Source: Maniola hyperantus (lineage: Eukaryota; Arthropoda; Insecta; Lepidoptera; Nymphalidae). From it: a stretch of 64,000 nucleotides of DNA. The stretch is taken from NCBI RefSeq assembly GCF_902806685.2, contig NC_048542.1:11268533-11332532 (forward strand), given 5' to 3'. Position numbers and translations under genes: made by a program. Positions 1 to 11,566 of this stretch are shown one piece after another. The notes under the pieces are model-generated. The model was not told where the DNA came from. It did no database searches and saw nothing but the letters and a program-made list of their open reading frames with translations. How positions within the stretch are numbered: position 1 is the first letter of the stretch; every line of letters starts with the position of its first letter.

Positions 1-367
1 AGTGCAATAATGACAGTGGGCACGGTACTTATGTTTGTGTCTGATTGGACTACTTTTTCTGTTACCCTATTTTCATGTTGAACATTTTATTACATGACAG
101 CCTATTTTTAACTGGGCTCATCATGTATGCTCACTTTGACAGCAAAATTGTGTGGATATGATTGATAGCTCAAGATATAATAACTAGGTAGGTACTTCTT
201 TAAGTTCTGATATCGTAGCACTATAGCTGGTAGTTACTATCAAACTGGATACCAAGAAATTTTATAGTGTAGAAAAAGGCTTCGCAGTCAACCCTTGGCA
301 AAATGTCAACAAACGGGGTAAAAAATGGAAAAGGAATGTTTATGAAGCATAACATTATAATTTTCAG

Positions 368-452
368 TGTAATTCCAGCGACTAGTGCAATAGATGCAGT
401 TGTGTCGTGTGAAAGTCGCGTCCTGCCACCCCAATTACTTAGATATTCATAG
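368..452 (+). CDS. Possible terminal exon of a gene entering from the left
   Basis: After an acceptor-like ATAATTTTCAG there is an open frame of 27 codons (VIPATSAIDAVVSCES..., ending LLRYS) closed by TAG at 450-452. An AATAAA at 679-684 would fit a 3' UTR. Amino-acid composition looks coding rather than AT-driven. I do not recognise the protein, and nothing upstream in the window can confirm the frame. It may be chance. Confidence 0.3.
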
Positions 453-864
453 AATAGTTAGATATAAGGATGGTCAGTCGTTTATCGATATCGATATGAT
501 TACCTTTAGGAAAAATCTGCAACGAGAGGCGATGTCATTTGACAAATCAACAGGGTTCCTAAAAAAGAAATCAATAGGAGTAGATAAAATATTTTCAGTA
601 GGTAGGTATGTTATTTTTGGAACGTTGGTCGTTGTATAAACTTTTAAGATATCTGGACTGGTTATTGGTTACCTTATTAATAAATTAAAAGTTCTGCAAC
701 AAAAATAATTATGACGGTTTCTTATTTCCTAAGTAGATACTTACTTAATTAAATAGTTAATATACCTAATATTATTAATCTTAAATTTTAAGGTGTCAAT
801 TTCCTTATCATAGTAGTCATAAAATTTATTTACATACAATACTTGCATAAAACAAAATGTATTG

Positions 865-1072
865 CTATTGCATGACTTTAGCAGCTGCTCTATTTAAACA
901 CGGTAGTAGATACGTAACATTATTCTTATCGATGCGAATAAAATTCATCGATAAGTTGGCAAAGGTCATCCCTGGCTCGCACCTTGACTGCCATCTGCCG
1001 ATACACGTGAGGCAATTAAGGCACGGCATCGAACCTTTGGGGGTGCTACCCTCCGTCGTTGGTCGTTTACCT
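865..1072 (-). CDS. Cys-rich open frame in a GC-rich island, possible exon
   Basis: In an otherwise AT-rich stretch a GC-rich block stays open on the minus strand to a TAG at 865-867. It follows an acceptor-like TTTCCCCAG at 1081-1073; the first base (1072) would complete a split codon. The frame encodes GKRPTTEGSTPKG, then MPCLNCLTCIGRWQSRCEP with four spaced Cys, and ends KVMQ. The phase matches the donor of the candidate first exon at 6981-7084, which could make a two-exon gene of about 104 aa, but a phase match is a one-in-three coincidence. It may instead be a dispersed repeat. Function unknown. Confidence 0.3.
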
Positions 1073-1099
1073 CTGGGGAAAGAGGGGTTGCGCGGTCAA

Positions 1100-1560
1100 A
1101 GCAACTTGTTTGTACTTGTTCTCACATGAAAAGACAGTAATTAGGTGCAGCTATAATAGGAACGAAGTGCAGTTTTTGTTTTAAAGAAGGCACCAAAAGC
1201 CTGAATGTCTACATTCAAGTGTAAGTGAACTTGGAGCAACCTGCATTTAACTAAAAATTTATATCTGTTACCTATAACTGAACATGTATGCCTATCTGTT
1301 ACCTAAACGTTCAAGTATCGTGCATCGTTCATTAGACTCAGTTGGAATAGTTGTTGTTGGCACAAACTTAATTCTAGCACTGCACTGAATAAAGTAGAAT
1401 CGGTGGTGCGCCAGTTGATCGTAACCACATCGTATAACACAATATGCCGGACATTCCCATTGGACCCTTACGAGTACGGGACCCTAAAAAAGTTTGTACA
1501 TAAAATTATGACATAATATTTTTTGAGAACCACATGACTTGCCGCCAACATCTAAACTAT
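1100..1560. other. Stretch without recognised features
   Basis: AT-rich single-copy-looking sequence between the Cys-rich open frame and the first MITE; frames are short on both strands. Confidence 0.3.
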
Positions 1561-1724
1561 AGTCCGTAAAAAATGACTTCTCACGCGCCATTTTAACTCT
1601 ATGGATAAATTGTCACGTCAAAAGTGCGGTTCACCTAAAAAATAAGGCCTAAAATCGTACTTTTCACATGAAATTTGGCACAAGCAAGTCAAAATGGCGC
1701 GTGAGGTGTTAAATTTTACGCGTT
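1561..1724. mobile_element. GTCCGTAAAAAATGA MITE, copy 1
   Basis: AGTCCGTAAAAAATGACTTC and TCACGCGCCATTTT at the left pair with AAAATGGCGCGTGAGG and TTAAATTTTACG at the right. About 164 bp. Confidence 0.7.
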
Positions 1725-2357
1725 ACATACCTACATAGGCATTTGTGACCTAATAGACATTTAACAGAATTGAAACCGCAGTCTTCAGTAAACGAAATAG
1801 GTACCTACTAAGGCCACGTCTAATATGGAGTACCTACCTACTGGCATTTTTCTCTAAATGTTAAGTAGGTTTTTCGGAATATTCCTTCCCTCTGTTCAAA
1901 TCCACTGGTTTAAGTTCGGAAAATGGCGGTAGGTGGCGGTAGATGTATTAGATGATTGATTGTCGATTCGCGGAATTCATGGTTTATGATAAGTAGAAGT
2001 ATCTACTATAATAGGAAGGTACTATACTTAGATAATGTTCTTTAGAGTTTAGATTAGACGATTAGAATTCAGAGACAAGATTGATGTCAAAAACTTGTTT
2101 AATATACGGCCGGAAATACCACGCCAAATAGTGCGTGTTCTTGTATTTAATGAAATGAATGATGACTTCATTCATGTTTGACATGTTGAAAAACTATTTG
2201 CGTTCCCCTCTGGCACACAGGTGCGAATACTCAGAAGGTCCCGCATTCGATTTCTGTTTCGATATTTGGACAGTTTTAGGTAAAACGTAGAAGCAGGGGA
2301 GATTCGACTTTCTAGGACTAGTAAAATCTAGTACATACTATCTTCGTTTTTATTACG

Positions 2358-2601
2358 AACTAGCTAGTGCCCGCGACTTCGTACGCGTAGATTTAGGTTT
2401 TTAAAAATCCTGTGGGAACTCTTTGATTTTCTGGGATAAAAGTAGCCTATGTCACTGTCCAGGTCTTTAAATATTACCCATGCAATAAAATCACGTCGAT
2501 CCATTGCTCCCTTGCGACGTGATTGAAGGACAAACCGATCAACCAATAAACCATCAAACCAACAAACAAACACACTTTCGCATTTATAATATGGGTACTG
2601 A
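2358..2601 (-). mobile_element. Helitron-like non-autonomous element
   Basis: In reverse it ends with a hairpin (CGCG...CGCG around ACTTCGTA) and then CTAGT-type sequence, and starts at TATTATAAATGCGAAAGTGTG. A 3' hairpin near CTAG is the Helitron hallmark; this matches the abundant lepidopteran Lep1-type group (name from memory). Confidence 0.7.
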
Positions 2602-2671
2602 TTTATAATAATGTACGTGCCTAGGCAGCTAGGTACACCCATTTTCCAATGAACTAGGTATTGGTTCTGTG

Positions 2672-2800
2672 CAATAATTATTGCACATAATCATCATCAT
2701 CATGATGATCAACGTATCGCCTGCTCACTACATGGCACGGGTGTCATCTCAGATTGAGAAGGGTTATGGCCATAGTCTATCACGCTGGCCAAGTTTGGAA
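2672..2800 (-). mobile_element. SINE family 1 tail fragment
   Basis: ATCATCATCATCATGATGATCAAC followed by a diverged GCCTGCTCACTACATGGCACGGG and CATAGTCTATCACGCTGGCC. The head is missing. Confidence 0.6.
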
Positions 2801-3066
2801 TTTTTCGCACGCCTACGCGAATATCAAGTATGATGCCTACTTTCTGCAGGCTTTATTTCTATGGTAGTAGGCAGTATTTTCGAGACCTTGGCGTGCTTCA
2901 AGGTCCCCGAGAGCACGCGGGATTAACCAGACGAGTTGAAGGTCGCGGCTTATTCAAATCTCGCCATTGAAACAACCGGCATCATTGATATAGGTACCTA
3001 CTACCTACCTACTTAGTACCTAAATCTATCTGACTATACAAATGTAACTAAAAAATTTATCTATAT

Positions 3067-4330
3067 GTCGGAGAACAGGAGGATGGCTGATAATTATTAT
3101 TCATCTTTAGCCGACATCAGAAGGTAGTAATTAATAAGTAGGTACTTTAATCCATGTTCTTTACAAATAGTTCTCAGTAACGTATCGCACATGGAAACCA
3201 TCAACGTAACACAACCAGATCACCCTAACCTAACCCTACCTATGGTCGCCTCCAACCACCCCTCACAGCGACCCCTCACCTCACTCTAAACTAGCTAACC
3301 TAAGCTAAACACTACATCGTGTGATTAGGGCGCAATTGCTATTGCAACCTCTCAATCAAGTCACGACCTACTCCGTTATCTAATCATCTCAAGGTAATCA
3401 ATCACAACTTCATGAACGCTCTTAAAAGGATCATTGCATCGACTCTCTTACGATCTAAACCAGATCTTATAATTGACTTCTCATTACTAATTCAGAATAT
3501 CGCAATAGCTCTACCTTCTCCACTCTGTGCACATCTGCATACAGAACACCATAGCATCGTGCGCCACACGCGCCACGACTACTATATCCACCCAAATAAG
3601 CGATCACAACAGAAACCAGGTAGAATGTAAGCTATTCGATCTCATGGGCAACTCATTGTCTAATCCATTTCAACATTACACGAGAGTCATCAATGATTCT
3701 TTATCAACCGGGTTATACGATTCTAAAGCGGGTACCTACTATCAAAGTTAACTTCAAGTTACTATCACACTAAACTATCACTTCAAACTAATCACTATCT
3801 CAACTGCCGGTATATCTCCAATTACACTCTAAATCACTAGCGTCTGCACAAATAACCTTAACGGATGTCCTTATAATAATCTATCCACTGAGCCAAACGT
3901 TAACTCACGAATTACTCTAATATTCACCAATAATTAGTACTCCATATTCGTCAAACAACTACGCGAACATTATTAATTGTGCTTTGCAGACAAAGTCACC
4001 GGATGGCACTAGATGTTACGATTTAACACAATGTACATTAGCATCGAACAATTACTGTTCTAACTATATCACAATCACCGAATTAAATATCACGATTAAG
4101 AAACTACCTACCTATCTCAAAGAATAATAATTAGCTAAGCTATAATCTGATACTTAATTAATTTAACGCGAGAGAAAATTGTGAACGACAACAAAATTCG
4201 TGCGTGTCAAAGTCCAACTCTGACAACTAAAATAAAGATGGCTACCTTCCGTAGAGTAAAACTCATACGTTTCTTTTCACGGAGTCTATAGACAGTAAGA
4301 ACTCTTTCAATATCGACCCTCCAATATATA
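3067..4330 (+). other. A+C-rich, G-poor block, possibly an old solo LTR
   Basis: About 1.2 kb with strong strand asymmetry (many CTAACC, ATCAC, ACTAC strings, few G). It begins near TGTCGGAGAACAGG and ends near AATATCGACCCTCCA, as an LTR would (TG...CA). I could not find a matching partner or a clear target duplication. The longest open frames are short and unremarkable. Confidence 0.3.
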
Positions 4331-4594
4331 TATATATAATTTATAATATATATTATATTTTCATCTAGTGAAAGAAGTGAGGGCCCCTTAGGCCCTAGTC
4401 TACTTGGTTGGACTCGAACTTTGGACGTTCATCCGTTATTATGTCATCCTGTCATCCTTATGTTTATCTCTCTGTCTGTCAGTCTTCTGAAATTACACAG
4501 AGGAGCGGACGCGCAAGCACACGTTCACGCATACGCACAACATTCACGCAATATGCGCACGCCCACTCACATATGTGCACACAAATGCGCACGC

Positions 4595-4595
4595 A

Positions 4596-4656
<61 letters not shown>
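4595..4656 (+). repeat. Compound (CT)n-(CA)n microsatellite
   Basis: About 9 CT units pass directly into about 22 CA units. It makes overlapping open frames on both strands that are not genes. Confidence 0.95.
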
Positions 4657-4659
<3 letters not shown>

Positions 4660-5119
4660 AACTCTTTCACAATGACGATAAAAATGAAGTGTTGGGTATG
4701 TAGGTATGTTGGGTAGTGTTGCGTTAGATCAGAGACGGTCGCAGTGATACAGGGATTTAAGAACCTGCATAGCCCCAAAGGTATAACGTAACGTATGAAC
4801 TATGACACAATTTCAAAATGAGTTTTGTAACAGCAGGCTCTTTTTTGTACTAAGCCAGTACAGCAAACCGCTTCAAATGAGCTGGATGATCTTCAATCCA
4901 CATCACTTCCATTCAAATGATGTGTGAAGCGGCGTAAGTGACTCTGAAACGTGAGTTGTTCTTGTATTTTGGTCACTGATCGTATTTACCATCTTTATCA
5001 TATCTGTCAAATGAAGTCACATTTACAACTTGCTGGCTCATTAGCTTGTAGAGTCAAGAACATAGAATATACATAACAGGACATTCATATTGAAATCTTA
5101 CATGTAATAAATTTTTTTT

Positions 5120-5296
5120 TTATAAAGAATACTAGCCATGTTCAATGACTAATATTCCCCTTTCCTCTCCAACTAAGCGTCAAGCTTGTGCTAAGAGTAG
5201 GTACGACAATAGTGCAACGGGCGGGGTTTGAACCGTCGACCTTTCGGTTTTCAGTCCACTCCTGTACCCGTTGAGCTATTGAGGCTCTTAATTTTG
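5120..5296 (-). mobile_element. tRNA-like SINE family 3
   Basis: In reverse: GCCTCAATAGCTCAACGGGTACAGG (A-box side), GGTCGACGGTTCAAACCCC (B box), then CGTACCTACTCTTAGCACAAG and a T-rich end. A close copy is at 61484-61655; remnants of the body occur near 18560-18630. Confidence 0.7.
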
Positions 5297-5809
5297 CCAA
5301 GAGGACAAAGAGTGATATTAAAATAGACTCATTCTCTGGCAGGGTTTCCTTGAGATAATAATGCGGTGTCGCCCCAGATCCCTCAGTATAATCCATTATC
5401 ATAAATAAAGGCAGTAACGGGAAGGATGCAGCTTTGGAACTTTGATGCAGCTTGAACAGCTTTTATAATTTCTGTTATGTATGGGACAAAATATGTACAG
5501 ATCCTTATATTATCAGTATTTGATAATTCCTACTCAACACTTGATTAAACTATCAAATTTTTTTAGAAATAGGTAACCCCAAATTTATTTCATGCCTATT
5601 GCACTATCTGGTTTTTAGTATATTTCTGGTGCAGTCTCTTCAAAAGTTTTATTATAAATTTAACATGACATATTTATTAATTATGAATTTTGATAAAAAT
5701 CAAAGACTCAATCCAGTTTCTTTATTTGCCAGATTGTGTATTCAAAGATACAAGGCAAATATAGTCATTTTTAAAAGTTCTGTATCTCCAGAGAAACCCT
5801 TATAAAAAG

Positions 5810-5985
5810 GAATCACTTTGTCTGACTGTCTAGAGACCTGTCAAGGGAATCAAACCTATAGGGTACTTCGTGTTGACCTAGAATCATAAAATTTGGCAGG
5901 TATCAATTTTTTATAGCACAACCGAACCGAATAATTCTGATAACTGTGAATTTGTAGATACATCACAAAAAATTAAAAAGTGTTA
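5810..5985 (+). mobile_element. GGTTCCGTAC repeat, 5' fragment
   Basis: CCCTTATAAAAAGGAATCACTTTGTCTGACTGTC, TTGACCTAGAATCATAAAATTTGGCAGG and CTGTGAATTTGTAGATACATCAC; the right half is absent. Confidence 0.55.
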
Positions 5986-5992
5986 TCTAAAT

Positions 5993-6353
5993 AATATATA
6001 AAAGGAAAAGGTGAATGACTGACTGACTGACTGATCTATCACCACACAGCTCAAACTACTGGACAGATTGGGCTGAAATTTGGCATGCAGATAGCTATTA
6101 TGATGTAGGCATCCGCTAAGAAAGGATTTTTAAACTAAATATATAAAAGGAAAAGGTGACTGACTTATGTCTGATCTATCACTGCACAGCTCAAACTACT
6201 GGACAGATCGGGCTGAAATTTGGCATGCAGATAGCTATTATGACGTAGGCATCCGCTAAGAAAGGATTTTTGAAAATTCAACCCCTAAAGGGGTGAAATA
6301 GGGGTTTGAAGTTTCTGTAGTCCACGCGGACGAAGTCGCGAGCAAAAGCTAGT
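5993..6353 (+). mobile_element. Helitron-like element, second body type, with internal duplication
   Basis: ATATAAAAGGAAAAGGTG opens two successive 130-140 bp repeats (about 5995 and 6139), each with CTCAAACTACTGGACAGAT and GGCATGCAGATAGCTATTATGA; then comes AACCCCTAAAGGGGTGAAATAGGGG, a CGCGGACGAAGTCGCG hairpin and GCTAGT. Confidence 0.7.
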
Positions 6354-6980
6354 GTCTTATATGATGGTATGGTACAGATAACAGAACTCTTCATGTGCCA
6401 GTCTGACTTGCACTTGACCAGTTTTTAACATAAAGATGTTAAGATTTAAAGATCTAGTTCACAGATTGTATTGTATTGATTGTATGTTTTTTTAATGAAA
6501 TTGTCAAATACATATGTGTAAGGCAAAGTGCATTGTGCTGGTCTGGCACTACAAAAAGCCACCAAACAAGAAAAGAAGAACACCATAAAGTTTTATTTCA
6601 CTATCATTTTTGATGACAACTTCCAGTAAGTATGTAAATCAAATTTTTCATGGGACTTTTATTACCTACTTAAATATAGGCTTTATAAGTAACTTTTATA
6701 TAATATAAGTAGTAATGTAGATTCGACCTAAGGGTAGGTAAGCTATTTTATAATATTCAATGTTTATAAGACTAACACATTTAGATGTTTCAGATTTCCT
6801 CTGATACTTACATATAGTAAAATATTAAATATTACCTACCTATAAAGCAGCAAGAACTCCAAACCCAAAACAAATTAAAATATAAACGTACATTTCTTAT
6901 TAAGAAGTAGACAAAAGGCATAATTAGTACAAGCATATACTTTTTAAACCACAAAAAGTGAAGTAAAAACTTAAACTCAC

Positions 6981-7084
6981 TTTCCACGCTGGACTGTGGC
7001 ACTATCGTTCTCGACAGGAAAAATGAAGGAATCGCCGAAAATCCGATATTGCAAGTCGTCTTCTTCATTACTTGGATATTGCAT
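6981..7084 (-). CDS. Possible first coding exon, unknown protein
   Basis: From ATG at 7084 the minus strand encodes 34 codons (MQYPSNEEDDLQYRIFGDSF..., then VENDSATVQRG) and then a strong donor AA|GTGAGTTT at 6980. The acidic, non-repetitive composition and good donor suggest a real 5' exon whose gene continues leftward. The only downstream partner I can propose is the frame at 865-1072. The flank at 7320-7470 is unusually GC-rich and could be the promoter side. Not recognised. Confidence 0.4.
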
Positions 7085-7679
7085 CGCTTTTAAACACTAA
7101 TTATTACGAGGCGTGTGACGAAATTAACCACCCTTATCATAACTTGACCTTAAAATCATCGCAACTTAACAAAACATTTCACTTTCCGAATTCCCAAATG
7201 ACATTTATAATTATAAAAATGTAGGTTAAAAAAGTGGTTTTCGCGCCAAAACCTAAGAATAGACAACTAACTTTTTCTTTTTTTGACCCGGAAGCGAACG
7301 AAAATATTTTTATTTTTATATTGAATCTCATCGGAGCCGAGAACCGAGACGCGTACGGAGCCGGACGGGTCCTGACTGAGCGCCTGAGCGAATGAGGCCG
7401 GGGGCGCGGTAAGGCAGAAACCGGCATACGTTTATCCCACTCGACTCGTCCCGTGCGAGCCGTCAAATGCCAGTTGTACTGAACATTATTCTGTAGTATG
7501 AAATTATTATTAGGAAAAGGACCATAGGGATTAGGGATGTATAATGTATACATTGATGATATAATGTAGGTATTTCGTGTATTTCATAGACCAAAATACT
7601 AGGTAGGTACTACTAAAACTAATATTTACTGTTAACAAGCAAAAATAGAGATAGTTTAAGCAAAAAGTAACCAAGTAGG

Positions 7680-7985
7680 TTCAAAGAGGTACGAAACCCT
7701 CGGTGCGCGAGTCCAACTCGCACTTGGCTGGTTTTTTAGGGTTCCGTACCTCAAAAGAAAAAAAGGAACCCTTATAGGATCACTCCGTTGTCTGTCTGTC
7801 AAGCTATAGGGAACTTACCGAACCTACCTACTTCCCGTTGACCTAGAATCGATGAAATAACCTGTTGACCTAGAATAGATGAAATTTCTGCAGGTAGGTA
7901 GGTCTTATAGCACATAATAATAAAGGGAAAATCCGAAAACCGTGAATTTGTCTTCACATCACAAAAAGTTAAAATGTATTCATGA
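7680..7985 (+). mobile_element. GGTTCCGTAC repeat, end of one copy fused to start of another
   Basis: GTACGAAACCCTCGGTGCGCGAGTCCAACTCGCACTTGGCTGG (right end) leads directly into TTTTTTAGGGTTCCGTACCTCAAAAG (left end), which continues to about 7985. A CTAGAATNGATGAAAT stretch is duplicated inside (7850-7885). Confidence 0.6.
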
Positions 7986-8495
7986 ACAAATTAGTATTTT
8001 CAACTTTCAAAGTATGATTACCTACTATACCAATAATTAAACATGCGCGCCCTACGAATAACTGTCAATGTTTTAGTTTTATGCAACCGCAAGATAAATT
8101 ATAATAATTTGTTTTACTCACGGCTCTTCTTTTACTTCTGTCACAATGTATTGCTCTTCGGACGAAATTTTCGCTTGAAGGAGTTTCAGCCTGCCTATTT
8201 GGTAGGCGAGTTTCGGCTTTTCATGATCTTCCATAAGTTCCATACTATAAAAAATATTATCAATACGTAAGAAATCATTTTTATCATGAGTTAGATAGGT
8301 ACCTACCTACAATATTATGCTCACTTAATTTTTGAATCTTATTCCTAGTTTAAGGGTCAGGATTCCAGAGAGATGAACTGTACTGAGTTATTTAAATAAA
8401 TAAATTATTATTATTATTATTCAAGTAAAATTTTACAACAAGACGTGCTTTTGAATCGTCAAATATTTTAATTTACCTACTGGTTCGGAACTTTA

Positions 8496-8600
8496 GTACG
8501 CGACAGGTTGAAATAGCAATCGGGGAGGGAACGCCCCGCACACCCGCATGGCCCCCGCGCTAACCCGTTGCAAGCGAGCGCGGGTGACGTGGGGGTACCT
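8496..8600 (+). repeat. GC-rich repeat segment
   Basis: ACGCGACAGGTTGAAATAGCAATCGGGGAGGGAACGCCCCGC then CATGGCCCCCGCGCTAACCC and GCGCGGGTGACGTGGG stands out in AT-rich DNA. Its first 30 bp recur at 48616-48645, which argues for a dispersed repeat rather than a promoter island. Confidence 0.5.
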
Positions 8601-9899
8601 ACATACATGGTAATATTAATTGTGCATTATGTGGATTTCGGTAGGTAAGTAAGGTAGGTAGGTACCTATCGGTATCAATATAGGTAACTTGTGGATATAA
8701 TGAAATTAATCTAAAACCGATTGTTAGATTAAGTAGGTATACTATATGCACGGTTAATCGATTCCTCCTTGCACACTTGCACGCATACAAGGAATCCTAG
8801 TTTGGGGCCAGGAACTTTACTTGTTACTACCATGGTTTACTTGTGTTTGCCTTGTAACTTTTATCAAATAAAGTTTTAATACAATGTTCGCAAAACACGT
8901 AGTTAGTCCTGTCTGAACACGAGGCGTATGATAGGACAGTGTACAAAAAGCGGTCAAGTGCAAGTCGCACTTGCATACAAAGGATTCCGTACCACCATAG
9001 TCATCATTCAAGATTACAGTGCGACAAGGCTATCTTGGCGCGTGGCGAAAATCGGAACTAACGTTCCCGTCAACTGTCTCCTTTGTTCTTGTTTGAATAT
9101 TCCAAGGAATATTCTAAGTCTTTGTTCTCCACCAGCGCCCCCCTGTCAATGTCATTCGAGTGCCAAGAGAGCCATGTCACACTGCATGTACTTTTTTTTA
9201 ATGTACATGGCGGCCATTTTGAACTTTGTATTGCGGCCAAGAAAGACTTAAATGACTGTTGCTAGTCGTCCGACAGTCGGAAGAATATACACTATTATTC
9301 ATCCGACTGTGAGTTTTGCTTATCAAGATGTTCTTAAATTTTGAGGGTTTCTTTTTTAAGAATCCAGTTTAATCCTTACAATTGTTATAAATATAATTTA
9401 TGAAAGATCTGAGAGCTCAGCACATTATTATCTGAAATTTCCCCACCCACTATATGATTGCCATTATGAAAGGAATCGCAACCCTCAGTAATGACGAATA
9501 TGACGCGCAAAGATAGGGTTGTTGATCAGTAAAATCTATAAATTAGGACAGATAGATCAGATCATTCAAGAAATAAAAACCTGATTTTAATATGTGTATT
9601 AGTATTTTCAATAGCCTTCGCCAGGCAAATGACACTTGCACTGGATGGATAGCGAGCCAAAATTTAAACATTTAACACCACCCGGACTCTTCCTGCATGT
9701 CCTCCAAACTAAGAAATATCCGGGGGAACCCGGATGGATGGAAACCCTGCTCGGAAAATAATTATTAAATCATAATTTATCAATATTTTCGATCGATTAC
9801 AAACAACGTTAAAATATTGCATAGCTAACAGATAGGGTGCATAGGTTCAGACGAAACTGCGGAAACCTTATTTAAGAACACCTTAAAATTTAAAAAAAA

Positions 9900-9980
9900 A
9901 GGAGGCGTATTTGATCCTGACTGGATTCGAACCCAGGTACCGCGAGATGTCTGTCACTTGACCACTGCACTATGGAATAC
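9900..9980 (-). repeat. Isolated tRNA-like promoter segment
   Basis: Read in reverse, CATAGTGCAGTGGTCAAGTG resembles an A box and CCTGGGTTCGAATCCAG a perfect B box. The outer stems do not pair as a tRNA acceptor stem, and A-rich sequence follows, so I treat it as a SINE relic rather than a tRNA gene. Confidence 0.5.
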
Positions 9981-11402
9981 TATGGTGTACCTACTTAATG
10001 AAATGCGTAAATGAATCTCACTTCGCAGTTCTCGAAGGGCTAGCAATAACCTCCGACCAGCCGGACGAATAATATTAAATTAGTCATCCGACACTTCGGA
10101 CAGCTAGATACTTTCCTAGTTTAAATAAGTGAGGCATCCTGTCCCTTACCAACCTCATGTCAGTTTTGAATGCGCGATATGATAACATATGGTCTAGTGA
10201 TATGATAGCACACGAAATTAATCTCATAGGTAGAGGAACACAACGTACAAATTAATTATACGTTACACGTTGTAGGTACCTACGTACTACTACGTATTAC
10301 GAAATAATATAACCTCTTGGATGTAGGTATAAAATGCATCTACTAATTTTCTGCTACATTTCTATGGTCATAATGAAAAAATATAACGCATTAAATAGCT
10401 ACTGTTTATCAATTTCTGATTTAGAAAAGTTTTGTAAACGTAACTAGTTAATACTAAAAGATTTTCAATACAGGCTGATAGTATCGTATTGTACTAGCGT
10501 ACCAACTCGACAATCGACCGATGGCGACCGACATTGAACTTATTACGGAATAATCTTGTCCACTTTGACAGATTTGAAGCAATTTCATAGGTACAGTTAT
10601 AAGAGACCAAAACATCGATAACTAATTAGCTTTTGTCTCTAACTAAACTATTATGTACTTTCAAAACTTTATTCCGTTAAATATTTGAAGATCGAATTCG
10701 AAGGAAAATCGTTACCCAACGGTAACCTCAGACTCACGAAAATTATATTAACACTTATTTTGAAAAACAAATAATATTTCTTGTTTTTATATTAATTTGC
10801 GTATAATAACGAAGTATAGATAGTATTTACGTAAACAGAATTAAGTTTGATCGTTTAAGTATCTGTTAGTTTGGTTATAAAATGACGACATTAATATCGA
10901 TCAGTCCATTTGCCCACAAACCATACCTTGACTGTGCATTACTTCTCCGTAAAATATTTTTGATTGGAAGGTGTGTGTAAAAAACAAGAAATAAATAGAC
11001 TGAAGGTGTAAATGAAACAGTTAAAATAGCACAAGAACTTACCTATTATAATAATATAAATAAAATTTCTAACTTAACCACGAATTCGTTACAATCAAAA
11101 TAGAACTTCTCCTATCTTTGTCTAACCATACTAGAATTGATCACGTTTGAAAGAGATGGTAGAAAAACTGTAAATAAATACGGTAATCGTCAAGCGCCAT
11201 CTTGATTCTTGCAGAACTTTTTTTTCAACTCATGGCTCTGAGTTCTAACTGTTTAGCCTTTACAGGAAGTACCACAGAAAAAAATTCAAATTTTGCATTA
11301 TTGACTATTGTCTATGAGTCACGACCGCGAGTCACAAAGTCTAGGTCTACAGTGCGACCGTTTAGAGTACAACTTAAATATTTCGGAACTAGAGCCTGGC
11401 AA

Positions 11403-11566
11403 TAAGTCCCGCAAAATGCTATTGCGCTGGGACCATGTCTCATTAACATCGAAATGACGTCATTTTGACGTCAGCTAAAATAAAAATATACAATCAGCCG
11501 AAACTTCAGTCTAGTGCTGACGTCACTAAAATGGCGGCCACGCACATTAGCAATTTGCGGGATTTA
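11403..11566 (+). mobile_element. TAAGTCCCGC MITE, copy 1 (upstream of HUS1)
   Basis: About 164 bp with TIRs TAAGTCCCGCAAA-TGCTA / TAGCAATTTGCGGGA-TTA, flanked by TA. The middle has the palindrome ATGACGTCATTTTGACGTCA. A TA target and short TIRs fit a Tc1/mariner-type non-autonomous element (inference). Confidence 0.8.

Noticed and set aside
394..639. 81-codon frame beginning MQLCRVKVASCHPNYL
   Set aside because: The alternative frame with an acceptor and early stop (368-452) looks more protein-like; the 394 frame becomes AT-driven and has no landmark.
4408..4778. Three open frames with His-Thr or Val-Cys runs
   Set aside because: Produced by the CT/CA microsatellite on both strands.
9900..9980. 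Functional tRNA gene
   Set aside because: Good B box, but the acceptor and anticodon stems do not pair; better explained as a SINE relic.
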